Origin: Chromera velia
Taxonomy: Eukaryota; Sar; Chromeraceae
Length of the DNA: 12,067 nt
Assembly: GCA_018398765.1 (NCBI GenBank)
Contig: JAHBMJ010003248.1
Location: 1 to 12,067 of the forward strand
Reading direction: 5' to 3'
Under the pieces are notes generated by a model. The model saw nothing but the letters and a program-made list of their open reading frames with translations, was not told the origin of the DNA and searched no databases. Each line of letters starts with the position of its first letter. Position 1 is the first letter of the stretch. Shown here in pieces: positions 1 through 8,805 of the stretch. The position numbers and the translations under genes were made by a program.

Positions 1-200
1 GCGGCTGAGGTCTTGTAGTCCCTGTCTGCTGTTTCGGTGGGTTTGCGGATGCCTAGGCCTAGCAGTCGGACCGGGAGGGCGGCAATGTCTCTCAGCCATA
101 CGTCATGTTGGGTGGGGGGCCCTCCGTTCCGTCGTCCTTTCATCAAGGCGGGGATGAGGCGGTCTCTGATCATGTCTGATACTAAGACTGCCAGCCTGAG
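1..200 (-). pseudogene. Non-LTR-retrotransposon-type reverse transcriptase fragment (C-terminal part), cut by the left edge
   Basis: Reading the minus strand with codons starting at position 173, the frame gives MIRDRLIPALMKGR, then, after a spacer, ALPVRLLGLGIRKPTETADR and YKTSA. This matches the region after the RT catalytic core in many LINE-like reverse transcriptases of protists and invertebrates: an (F)IPAL-x-GR segment, then ALPxRxGGLGI, PTExAxxEY and a Ser. Here the first Gly of GGLGI is Leu. The frame runs off the window at position 1 and stays open rightwards to a TAG near 310, but the recognisable similarity stops near 200, where the DNA turns AT-rich. The catalytic YADD box would lie upstream in the protein and is absent, so this is probably a 5'-truncated or interrupted copy. 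The family call rests on motif memory, not a search. Confidence 0.6.
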
Positions 201-746
201 TGGTACGTAGTAAATACTGGTAGTAAAGTCCTTAGTACAGTAAGTTACTCTAGAAGTTACTTGATCAACTTCAACTGTCACTGAATCACAGTAATCAATG
301 AAACACTGGCACTAATAACGTTATACTTGCAATGATAAATTCAGAAAAAACATAAACGAGCAACATTTGATATGACAAACTAGATCAAAAATTGGCAGAT
401 CGACTCTGATCGAGCAAGCAGGGACCTAGGTAGGAACGGGGAGCCTGAGAGAGGCAGAGAGATACTGAGCTGCTCGTGAGCACAAATTACCATACAATAT
501 TATTATTATTAAATGGAGAACACATAGTGTTATCGGATAATGATCTAGATAATGATTTGATTGAAGCCTTTTATAATGATTTAGAGTCTTTTTCTAGGTC
601 TTTTCACTTTTTTTTATAACATCGTAATGTCATCGTTGTAACGATTCGCAACAATGGTGGCCATGCAGTCTGAGGAAAAATCATTAAAAAACCGAAACAT
701 TCAAGTTTAATAATGTTATTATCATTGTTTACTATATGGTACACTA
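201..746. other. AT-rich non-coding tract
   Basis: Composition shifts sharply from the GC-balanced RT fragment to AT-rich sequence with short A/T runs and ATTATT repeats. I see no gene or RNA here. It is part of the AT-rich block that continues to about 1400. Confidence 0.5.
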
Positions 747-964
747 GGTGCCAGCTAGAGAAAAAAAAAAAAAGATCTCCCTAAATCCTCCACTTTTTTT
801 TTTTCTTTTTCAGTCAAACAACTGTTGTTCAACTGTTGCATAAGTGTTGTTTGTGTGTTGCACAACTGTTGTTAAATATTAATCAGGGTCAAAAAGTAAA
901 AAAGAAGAAAAAAAAAAAATCTCCCGAGATCGTCTACTTTTTTTTTTTTTCTCTAGCCGGCGCC
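747..964. mobile_element. MITE-like element with 27-bp terminal inverted repeats and TA flanks
   Basis: The left end (747-773) is GGTGCCAGCTAGAG followed by 13 A. The right end (938-964) is the reverse complement of GGCGCCGGCTAGAG followed by 13 A, so the two 27-bp arms differ at only two positions. TA lies directly outside both ends (745-746 and 965-966), as expected for a Tc1/mariner-type target duplication. Inside, each arm has a second A/T-run pair enclosing a TCTCCC core, and the centre (about 808-873) holds several CAACTGTTG copies. No transposase is encoded, so it would be non-autonomous. TA duplications can arise by chance in AT-rich DNA; the long matched arms are the stronger evidence. 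Confidence 0.6.
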
Positions 965-1192
965 TAGATGGCACACTTCTTAGTGACTTCTAGTAGAATA
1001 AATTTTATAGAGTGTAAGTTCACACTGATACAGTGACATACTATAAAAGCGCAAACCAATGATGCTTACATGTTTTTAAACTAGCTTTTAAAGAACTGAA
1101 TATAAAGATAAAAAACGTTCTTTCTCCGCTTTAATGTTTATAATTATTCGTTGAATTATATAGACGGTGATCGGACATTAGTATAAACCATG

Positions 1193-1209
1193 TGCGAATC
1201 GGATTCGCA
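1193..1209. repeat. Perfect 17-bp palindrome with nearby half-site copies
   Basis: TGCGAATC and GATTCGCA form a perfect inverted repeat around a single G. A further GCGAATC lies at about 1220-1226 and a related GTGCGAT at about 1233-1239, so the half-site appears about four times within 50 bp. It could be a protein-binding site or the core of a decayed element. Confidence 0.45.
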
Positions 1210-1381
1210 TACAGTGGCAGCGAATCACACAGTGCGATTTCATGCACAATAATGAAGGCGTCATAAGTGATGTGAGTCATCAATTAATGATCGAATGAAT
1301 TTAGGAATGAATGAATTCAATATGACGTCTCCAGACCTCTTAGCTGTATCACTGGCATGACTATATCTTTTTCGGACATAT

Positions 1382-1570
1382 ATGAAATCCTTAAATGCAT
1401 CGGGCTGTGCTCCCTCTGCAATGATTATATTGTGTGTGCGCAACGGAAGAGGATGGCGTTATGAGGTGGCGTGGCATGGCTGGCAGTCAACATCACATGA
1501 AGCAGCCTCGCTCATGCACAAGCACGCCCTGCTAAAAGTGGAAGAGTTTGAGAAGAAATGCAGTTGTTAA
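1382..1570 (+). pseudogene. Chromodomain-like relic (weak)
   Basis: This 62-residue frame contains GRGWRYEVAWHGW, then an acidic/His stretch and ALLKVEEFEKK. The order resembles a chromodomain: an aromatic-containing beta strand (YLVKWKGY-type), then the TWEP region, then a helix with an FE pair. Such domains often sit at the C terminus of Ty3/gypsy integrases. The TWE position reads SHE and no integrase precedes it: an in-frame TGA lies at 1358-1360. If real, it is a broken retroelement remnant, in keeping with the RT fragment nearby. It could also be a chance frame. Confidence 0.25.
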
Positions 1571-2265
1571 GCTATTTGCCAAATGTTGCGAAATGAGGAT
1601 CCATCATTTAACAATCTGCCTTGCGTGTTGTGACTTGCCGAACGCTAGACGCCTATTATGGGCCGATAGCGATGGCGTATGATGATGATGATGATGATGC
1701 GCAACGGAGTCAGCGTTGAAGAGTTTGTCACTATCTTTCTTCACTCTGAGAGTTCTCCATACAATATTTCATGCACCAGAGGTTTCAATCCACTTGATTG
1801 CCCCCAAAAAAGAAGACAGTCGCAAGTGGTTCTGCGATGCAATTCGAAAGTCATTTTTGTCCCTTCATAACTCCCCTGTCTCTCCGGCTTGCGAGAGAGG
1901 CATGCCACCAGAGAGAAACAACAAGAAAGAAAGAACAGAGGGGGTAAGCAGGGGAAAAGTGGAAGGGAAACAGAAGGAAGAAAGGAATGCACACAAGGCA
2001 GCACTGATATGATAGTGTTCCAACCACAGAGAAGACAGGGCCCGACAAAAATCGATCGATCATGCAACCAGCCTCAGCTCGCACCAATGAAGCCTGTATG
2101 GGATGTACTACACATGCAAAGAATCGGCATGTACACGCGGTCATCAAACTGCTTTGTGTGCATGCATAGGAAGGAAGGAAAAAGCACGCCCTCCCTCACC
2201 CAGGCATGCACACCCTCTCTCACCCCTACAGAAAACATCAATCATTTCATATTGTCATATATCAT
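1571..2265. other. Intergenic region downstream of gene A; contains an (ATG)7 microsatellite
   Basis: An (ATG)7 run lies at 1679-1699 and one TGCATGCA at 2159-2166. The part next to 2265 probably holds the 3' UTR of the minus-strand LSM12 gene. Several open frames cross here on both strands but are composition-driven and mutually incompatible. I see no convincing gene. Confidence 0.5.
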
Positions 2266-4075
2266 TCAAGCCGCCTCTTTTCCTTTGCGCCCTCCCCCTC
2301 CTCCCTCCCCTCCACCCCCTTCTCCTCCTTGACCTTCGTCTTCATCCCCCTTCCCCCCTCCCTTCTTGTCTTTATCCTTTCCATCCCCCTGCCCTCCTGC
2401 CTTTCCGCCCTCGTTCCCTTCTCCCTTCCCCCCCCGCTGCTGCGCCTGCGACGGAGGTGGGGGAGGGGGCGTCGCCAGGATCCCGTTCCCCCCCCCGCCA
2501 GCGTGGGGCGCACTTGAAGACGCCCCCTGCTGTGGCAAAGGACTGGATCCGGGCGATGAGTTCGAGGGGCCAGGCTGCTGTGCGGGTGCGTTTGCCACTC
2601 CGTTGGTCAACCCGGACAGTTCCTTCTTGGCCTTGTCCCTTGTGATTTGGTCTTTGGTGCCCTGCAGGACCTTCTTGATCCTCTCCAGCTTCCTCAGGTC
2701 GTTGCCCTCCACAAGGGAACAATCATCAGGGGAGTAGGGGGGGGAGATGCGGGTGCCCAGAACGACTATGCTCTGTCCCTCCCATTTACCTGCACTCAAG
2801 GAAGAAAACCAGACGTCTTCTTGAAAAGCAGAAGGCCGAAAAGGGGAAACACAGATCCTTTTCAATGGCAGCTGAAAGAAGAAAAAATCCAAGTTTGAAC
2901 AAACACGCTTGTTGGAAATGCAGACACCTCGGAAGCCTAGTCTTGTCTGTAGAACTTGTTAGCGAGGGAAGGAGACAGAGACACTTGAAACCAAAAGAGG
3001 GCACTTATGGTCGAGAAACAAAAAGAGGCACTTGTGATCGAAGAAAAGGCAGACGCTAGGGACGCGAGCATGAAGTAAAAAGGGTGCCTTCGAGACCGAA
3101 CAAAGGGGGGAAGGTAATCATGAAAAGAAGAAGGGCGCTCGTCGAAATAAGGGGAAAGAGACAAGAATGAAATCCCAGAGTCTGCTTGTGACCGAGAAAC
3201 AAAAGGGGGCGCTCTGTGGTCGAAAGATCGAAATGAGGAGAGGGGAAGGGGCAAGCGTGAAAGAGAAAAGGGGCGCGTGCAACAAAGGAGACCGGGAGGG
3301 AAGTTTGGTTGAAGCCATGCAGAAAAAGCTCTCGTGTCAGACCGACGAACGGAGAGGCGAGAGGCCAGCTTCAGAAGAACGGAAAGCATCTGTAATCTTG
3401 AAAAGGACAGAAGAACGAGCAGGCATGTAATAAAAAAAGGGGCGAAGGGGTGATTGAAGAAGCTTAGGAGAGGGGAGTGGCAAGCGAGAAGAGAAACAAA
3501 GAGGGGCGGGCACCTGTGGCTGAGGGAGGAAAGGAGCAGGGAGTCCGATCCGTGGGTGGGTGCTTTAGGTCGGATGAATATGGGCTGAATCTCCGCAAAG
3601 TCCCCGATGTCTCTGCCCAATACTCGACTCTTTTTGACGAATCGCCAGAAGACAATCAAAATACAAACTCATGCATGTACTGACAGTCAGGGTGGGTCTT
3701 GAAGAGACGGTCAAAGATCAGCTGCGCCTCCGCAGAGACCCCCACTCCCCAGCGGCCTGCACTCGTCTTCCGCTGTTGCAGGGCTGTGGCGGCGCGTTCT
3801 GCGAGGACTTTGGTGTCCACTCCCGAGGGGGGAGGGACGTGAGTGGGGGGCGTCTCCACGACCTTCATGGTTCTAATCATTTTGCTGTTGATCATGTGAT
3901 AGTGACAGTGGTCCTTCTGAGCGTTCCCGACTTCCTTCAGAATGACCGTCTCCGAGTTGTTTACGTCGTGAGCGAAAAGCTCCCCTTCAAACTCCTGCCC
4001 GTGCACCGTGCATACCTTCAGAGTCATACCGAGGAATTGCCCCGAGGCGGGCAGCGCATTGATGTTATGCGACAT
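2266..4075 (-). CDS. LSM12: LSM12 homologue (LSm domain plus anticodon-binding-like AD domain), two exons
   Basis: Exons are 4075-3685 and 2789-2266, with an 895-nt intron between them (3684-2790, GTCAGT...GTGCAG). They give 304 residues. Residues about 12-73 form an N-terminal LSm fold (GQFLGMTLKVCTVHG, GELFAHDV, then the strand MINSKMIRTMKVVE and TPP). Residues about 86-178 form the AD domain (VSAEAQLIFDRLFKTHPDCKW, IVVLGTRISPPYSPDDC, then LRKLERIKKVLQG). The splice restores DCKW exactly where human LSM12 has DCKW. The ATG at 4075 is preceded in frame by a TGA about 18 nt upstream; the GTG two codons before it is unlikely as a start. In the family, LSM12 is a cytoplasmic RNA-associated protein that partners Ataxin-2 in fly and human. 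The tail after about residue 190 is Pro/Ser-rich, then Gly/Lys/Asp/Glu-rich, making it about 110 residues longer than the human protein (195). Confidence 0.9.
2790..3684 (-). repeat. LSM12 intron with degenerate about 29-bp repeats and strong strand asymmetry
   Basis: The intron is purine-rich on the plus strand, so pyrimidine-rich in the transcript. Four related copies of a unit like GARAMMAAARRGGGCRCTTR followed by TGGTCGA are visible at 2987-3014, 3013-3041, 3194-3223 and 3491-3520, with weaker copies between. A long Ser/Leu/Phe/Pro-rich minus-strand open frame here is a by-product of this composition. Confidence 0.6.
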
Positions 4076-4968
4076 CTTCACGGCACGCCCTCAGCGAGGT
4101 GTCAGGAACAATGGGCACAGACCGTACAACTAAGGAATCCCATGCACAGAAACTAGACAAGCAAGGCAATGCACGCAAGCTGGGACTGACACGGACTGAG
4201 CCACTAAACCCCGGGTTGGAGAATTCTGTGGAGAGGTCAACTCAAATGCGGCAGACTTCAGTCGTTTCAATCAAGGCCGCTTCTCTCCAAGAGGCAAGAT
4301 GAAAAACACGAAGCAACCCCCGTCGAACAAAGTTCATTCGCTGCCCAGTGAACAGCAGGCAGTGGGGGGCAGAGATCTCGATCAGATCTGCTCGGAGCTA
4401 AAAGACCAAATTAAGTTTTTGCGGCGGCGCATTTACGCGCGGCGGCGCGTACCTTTGAAGCTATAGTTGATCGAGCCGCGCGCCATGCATAGCGGCGCCG
4501 CATGCAAAACGAAACCTTAAACTTGCAAAACGTGAATGCCGTCTCGGACGAAGGAAGCAGAATGAACCAGACTGAGTCACTGAGTAGGGAATCGGGATTG
4601 AATCATATTCAACACATATTGCGCCTCTCTATGCCTCTGTCCAATAATCTCTCTCTGCATGCATGAGGTCAATCATTTTCCTCTTTCTCCGGCACTTCTC
4701 AACCTTACATCGATCGCTGTAAGGTCTGGCGGTGCAATTTTCATTCTCATTTGATGGACAGCGTCTACCTTGAGATCCTGAAGCTCCAGCGCCACGGCTC
4801 ATTAAACCGCCTTTTCGGGGGCCCAAATTAAGCTCGAAGGGAGCCCTCAAAACACTGAGCGTGTATTCTTTCCCGACTGACTGCCTGTCTGTCTCAACTT
4901 CGATATTCTTTCTCTTCTCTGGATTGCCCTCTTTTCTTTTCCCTTGACCTGGCTCTCCAACCCCCAAG
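4076..4968. promoter_or_regulatory. Head-to-head intergenic region between gene A and gene B (probable shared promoter region)
   Basis: The region separates the minus-strand LSM12 start from the plus-strand gene B start. It contains a GC-rich palindromic block (4411-4520) and one TGCATGCA (4656-4663). A pyrimidine-rich run (about 4865-4965) just before the gene B ATG looks like a leader. No TATA box can be assigned confidently. A 180-residue minus-strand frame (4629-5171) overlaps it but shows no recognisable domain. Confidence 0.45.
4411..4520. repeat. GC-rich imperfect palindrome bounded by TTAA
   Basis: The left edge reads TTAAGTTTTTGCGGCGGCGC. The reverse complement of the right edge reads TTAAGGTTTCGTTTTGCATG and then CGGCGCCGC. 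Both arms share TTAAG, a T-rich run, TTTTGC and CGGCG blocks, and run towards a central CTATAG (about 4461). The 110-bp block is far more GC/CpG-rich than its surroundings. TTAA is the target of piggyBac-type elements, but arm identity is only partial, so a regulatory GC island is equally possible. Confidence 0.35.
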
Positions 4969-7254
4969 ATGAGGTTCTTGTGGCTTGTTCTAGGATCTCT
5001 CACTGTGTGCGTGGAGAGTGCAAAGAGAGCAGGCGAACAAGAGTACGAGGTCGCCTTCTGGAGCTCTCCCACCACAGAGGAGCACCAAGGCTGCACCGGA
5101 GCACCAAATCTGGAAGTAGCCACGGGAGTCTGCCTGCCGCATGGAGACATGAGGTCGCAGAGGTCAGCCATCAGGAAGACTGCCCGTCTACTGAGGAGTT
5201 AAAAGATCCACAACGAGAAAATGCACAAGGGAAAGGGTTACTAAGGGCTGTTTGTGCTAGTGCCTGGTGCCGATCGGAGAAAGGGGACTGCGGAGGTCCA
5301 CATAGGCACTTGAAGCTGGTGAACGGGAAGACAGTTATGCGCCGCTTGTCTTAATTCAGTTTCCCTCAAAGCGCTTTCATGGCTGCGTGAGGAAGACAGT
5401 GAGGGACGAGCAAAGTGTGGAAGCAGGGGGGGAAATGAACTTTGCGCACTGCATGATGGGCAAATACACCAATAAATGCGAGTGATGATGATGATGCTGT
5501 GACGTATCTATCTGAAGAATTTCTTCGTACCCCCTTCGATGAATCGAACACTCGCTTTTCCTCGCTTTGGGTCACGGATGTTTCCAGCGCGTCAGGAGAA
5601 TTCGGCCGGTGGGGGACCGGGGAGGGAGAGAAAGAAAAGCACTCAACGAGAGAGAGAAACAAGTAGATGTACGGTTTCCCTGAACTTCAAGACAGGCAAG
5701 ACAGCAGGCAGGAAAACATTGAATGTAAATTGAATCCGGGGGGCACACGTACGAACTTTCAGAATGAATAGGTTTGGGTTCACGATGCATGTTTCTTCTC
5801 TGACTGCACGCATTCGAGAGACTGCGCGTGCAGATACACAGTAGAGGACCCCCCCACGTCCTCTCCCTCGGCAAGCAACAAGGTCCTCTGGCTGATGGTC
5901 TACAATGACCATGCATGCACAGACTACAATTCGACGATGCCCATTTCAGTCAACGTCACATTCGGTCAGCTAGTGTGCGTAGTTGGCGCGAGGGTGCCTT
6001 CCTGTTGCCGTCTCCTTCTTCATTTATTGCTTCTGAGCCTGGTTCTGTTTTCTTTTTGTATGAGAAAGGAGACAAACCTCCATATGTCGCATGCTTGCCC
6101 GTCCGGCCGGACTGTCACAGGGACCCCCAAACTAATTTTGACGTTATCCTCCCCGTACGGTCGTGATGAATGCCTGTTTTTACTCCACTTTCGTCAGACT
6201 GGGAAAAGAAAATTAGAAAACGAAAACGCGCATTGGGGAAAAGACTGCTGATCTACTTGAAGCTGTGCACCACAAATTAATTGAGAAACGATACAGTAGC
6301 CTGACCATGCATCAAACTCCCTCAGTCATCTCCGAAGACCGCCTTGTCTTGCTGCCTCTTTCTTTGTTCCAGCGGTTGATTGATCGATCGATTGATCCGT
6401 CCGTCCAGTGATTGCAGGTCGGCGCAATGATCGAGGCTGCATGTCCGCTTGTCCGACCGTTCTTTCTATTTCACGTCAACTTGCTGCTTTTTCCGCCGAG
6501 ACTTTAGTGAAATCTGACTCAGTGTTTATCTTTCTGTCTTCCTTTCAGGTGAGTGTGAGAGTTTCTGGCTGTTCCCCGGTTTGGTCTCCTTCACTGTCAC
6601 GCCGCAAGGAGAGTCCCTGGAGTCAATCAAATCAAAAAGCATCATTGTGAAAGACTCCAAACTGGAGCCTCGAGTCAATGACGCTAAGCTTGCGCCTCTG
6701 GGGACACACTCCCTGGGGGTTTCTGCTGTCGGGAAGAAAGAGTCTCAAACAGAAACAGAGATGAATTCTCCACGTGCTCTCGTCTCCCTCCCCCCATCAT
6801 CACTCCAGAAAGCCAGCAGGAAGAGGACAGGGAGGAGGGAAGGGACGGCGTCTCCGAGTCACACAGGGGGGACTCGTTTGGTGAGGAGCTTCTGATGCGC
6901 ACGAATGCACTGATGGGACACGGCCAGTGAGGGAGAGGAAAGTCGCTCTTGCCTCCTGTACGTCCAGAGGAGGAACTGCGAGACTGTCAGGAATTAAGCG
7001 AAATGGATTTGAGCATGGGGCCCTGTCCAGAAGCTTGGCGGCACAATTTGTTCTTTCTTTCCTTTGTTCGTTGGCCTGTCTGGAAAGAGAATGGAAGCCG
7101 AGTGAGCAGCAACGCTGCGGTCCGCACCCACACACCCATCTTACCCCCCCCCCCACACACACACACACACGAACACTATGACGGGGTCGCTGACCACCGT
7201 GGTAGCACGGTGAGTCTACCACCTTGTCTAGCTGTTTGTGTGCGTGTGTCTTGA
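4969..7254 (+). CDS. Predicted secreted Cys-containing protein, multi-exon model (gene B)
   Basis: Proposed exons: 4969-5162, 5834-5964, 6549-6880, and tentatively 6991 onward (stop at 7252-7254, or a GTGAGC donor at 7102). The phases match at every junction. Exon 1 gives a signal peptide (MRFLWLVLGSLTVCVESA) and a module GCTGAPNLEVATGVC, i.e. C-x-G-x-P then G-x-C, a pattern I associate with small secreted protist proteins. Exon 2 carries YNDHACTDYNST with NST and NVT N-glycosylation sequons. Splicing to exon 3 gives VTFGECESFWLFPGLVSF. Exon 3 ends in a Ser/Lys/Arg-rich low-complexity stretch. Donors are GTCAGC, GTCAGC and GTGAGG; acceptors are GTGCAG, TTTCAG and CTGTCAG. An alternative donor for exon 1 is at 5154. 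The acceptor at 5833 is the weakest, and the frame of exon 2 is open back to 5772. The function is not recognised. Exon 1 could alternatively be a complete 77-residue protein ending at 5202. Confidence 0.4.
7144..7170. repeat. Poly-C plus (CA)n microsatellite
   Basis: A C-run at 7144-7154 passes directly into a CA repeat to about 7170. It lies in the uncertain 3' part of gene B. If translated it would encode Pro and His/Thr runs, which favours it being intronic or untranslated. Confidence 0.8.
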
Positions 7255-7363
7255 TACTCCTGTGAAAATCGATGTCAGAGAGTCAAAAGCACTTCCCCTT
7301 GCTTCACGTATCATACAGAACGATTGCTATAGAAAACCCAACTTTCATGAAATCTGAGGTCTC
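7255..7363. other. Short intergenic stretch leading into the AT-rich block
   Basis: No feature is recognised. It may include the 3' end of gene B. Confidence 0.3.
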
Positions 7364-7650
7364 ATCTATGAGTCGGCTTGCTATGTTAAAATAGTGAAAA
7401 TAGTAAAAATAGTGACTATTTTTACTATTCGCTACGTCGAATAGTAAAATAGTTCGTAATAGTTAGCTATTTTTGCTATTTTAATAGTAAAATAACACTA
7501 TTTTACTATTAAAATAGTATAAATAGTTAACTATTTTCTAACTATTTTACTGTGTGACGTAGCAAATAGTAAAAATAATAACTATTTGAACTATTTTTAC
7601 TATTTTTTCAACTATTTTTACTATTTTAAAGAGCTTGCCGACTCATAGAT
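7364..7650. mobile_element. Foldback element built of ATAGT/ACTAT pentamers inside terminal inverted repeats
   Basis: ATCTATGAGTCGGC (7364-7377) is matched perfectly by GCCGACTCATAGAT (7637-7650), and the next few bases (TTAAAATAG / CTATTTTAA) also pair after a short mismatch. The interior contains 10 ATAGT and 11 ACTAT pentamers in both orientations, so the element can fold along most of its length. A second matched pair, GCTACGTC (7431-7438) and GACGTAGC (7556-7563), sits nearly symmetrically about the centre. If the ends are taken at TGAGTCGGC...GCCGACTCA, the flanks are TA/TA. No coding capacity is seen. It may be a non-autonomous DNA transposon or foldback element. Confidence 0.65.
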
Positions 7651-8600
7651 GCTCGACCAGAGTTTCAACCACTTCAATTCAAACTCAGTTGAAAGTCTAG
7701 TTCAAAATTTAATTTAATTGAGAGGATTTCAACTAATTAAAACAACCTATTTGAATACTCCTGGTAATTCAACAATTAGTAATATAAAGTTAGTATAATT
7801 TGAAGCAATTTAAAAAACATTTTTTCATAAATAGTGTTTTGATGTCTAGGATTATGTCTCATGTGATATGACTCTCATGCTGCTACAAAAAGTGCAAGAA
7901 CTTTCTTTTCTCTACCTATTTTGGGCAAAAAGAAATTTTAAACATAAATTAAATCATCAACACAACGAATACAAGATTCATGTACAAAAAGCCTTAAACT
8001 TAGCCTTTTCTTATTACTAACATTACATCTAATGAGCTGTGCAACGTATCCCTCCCATGAATTGTACCTCACTCAATTGTTGGATAACATGCATTAAAAA
8101 GTTAAAAAAACTAAAAAAAGAACATTAGAACCATTAGTTACAAAAACTCTAGCAAACACCTTAAACAACTTCGAGAACTATACACAAATGATTCAATCTA
8201 GGAATCATTACTAGTACTACAATGTGTAACTATATAAATAAATTTAAGAGGCCTGAAGAAAAAATACTAGAAAGAATATAAGGCACCGAAAAGTGTTTTA
8301 AACGTATAAATAGAAATATTTTTTTTATTTTTTTAAAAAAATAGCTTGAACACCAATATTTACACTGGCAGAGTACATCAGAGTACAGAAGGCAGTTATA
8401 AAGCTAAATATAACGCTTGAAGCTTCGTATTTCTAGTATAAGTGGGCACACTACTAGTGAATGAATGAATGAATGACTATAGCCGTCGGAGCCTAGCTCC
8501 TGGCAGTCCATGTTCATGCAAGTCCTGTTCAAGTAGCCACAGTTAGTGCAACCGGTGCTAAAGCTATGCCGCTTAGCATCAATCAATCAGTGTCAGATGC
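7651..8600. other. AT-rich tract without recognisable genes
   Basis: The DNA is strongly AT-rich with many A/T runs. A (TGAA)4 microsatellite lies at about 8458-8475. Short open frames (for example 8404-8586 minus) show no domain. Composition contrasts sharply with the coding regions on either side. Confidence 0.5.
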
Positions 8601-8805
8601 AGTGAATTGCTGAAAAGTTTGCATATATGTCAATCGCAGCGCAGCGCCAGCCTGAACTTCACCTCTAGCTTCACTGGCACTTATTTTTTGAGACACGTTG
8701 CACATTCTTGTTTGCCCAGTCGCACGTGCAGTAGTTCCTGGACCATTCATGCATGTACACTATTTTTTCTTTTGGTTTCCACCATTTTTCTCCATCTCCT
8801 GACAG

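Noticed and set aside
1193-1240. tRNA T-arm-like sequence near the GCGAATC palindrome
   Set aside because: No acceptor stem, anticodon arm or T-loop consensus could be assembled around it.
1741-2147. Overlapping minus-strand frames of 98-108 residues
   Set aside because: They are Ser/Leu/Phe/Cys-rich reads of purine-rich plus-strand DNA, mutually overlapping and without motifs.
2103-2737. Plus-strand open frames of 123-180 residues rich in Pro, Leu and Ser
   Set aside because: They are antisense to LSM12 exon 2 and mirror its Gly/Lys/Glu-rich low-complexity coding.
2937-3659. 240-residue minus-strand open frame
   Set aside because: It lies inside the LSM12 intron and is rich in Ser, Leu, Phe, Pro and Arg because the intron is pyrimidine-rich. 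No domain is visible, and the splice that restores the conserved DCKW segment skips it.
3671-4156. 161-residue plus-strand frame
   Set aside because: It is antisense to the conserved LSm-domain exon of LSM12.
4629-5171. 180-residue minus-strand frame
   Set aside because: It has no recognisable domain and overlaps the start of gene B, which has a signal peptide, a pyrimidine-rich leader and phase-matched downstream exons. It is kept as a weak alternative only.
5440-5672. Plus-strand open stretch reading AVTYLSEEFLRTP and SSLWVTDVSSASGEF
   Set aside because: It looks protein-like but has no ATG, and no acceptor site lies between its upstream TGA (about 5455) and the coding-like part. It falls within proposed intron 1 of gene B. 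It could be a missed exon but cannot be supported.
6800-7222. 140-residue minus-strand frame
   Set aside because: It crosses the poly-C/CA microsatellite, is Cys/Pro/Arg-rich from composition, and opposes the gene B model.
7381-7630. CRISPR-like or satellite array
   Set aside because: The short repeats have no constant spacer or unit length; the mixed orientation and terminal inverted repeats fit a foldback element better.
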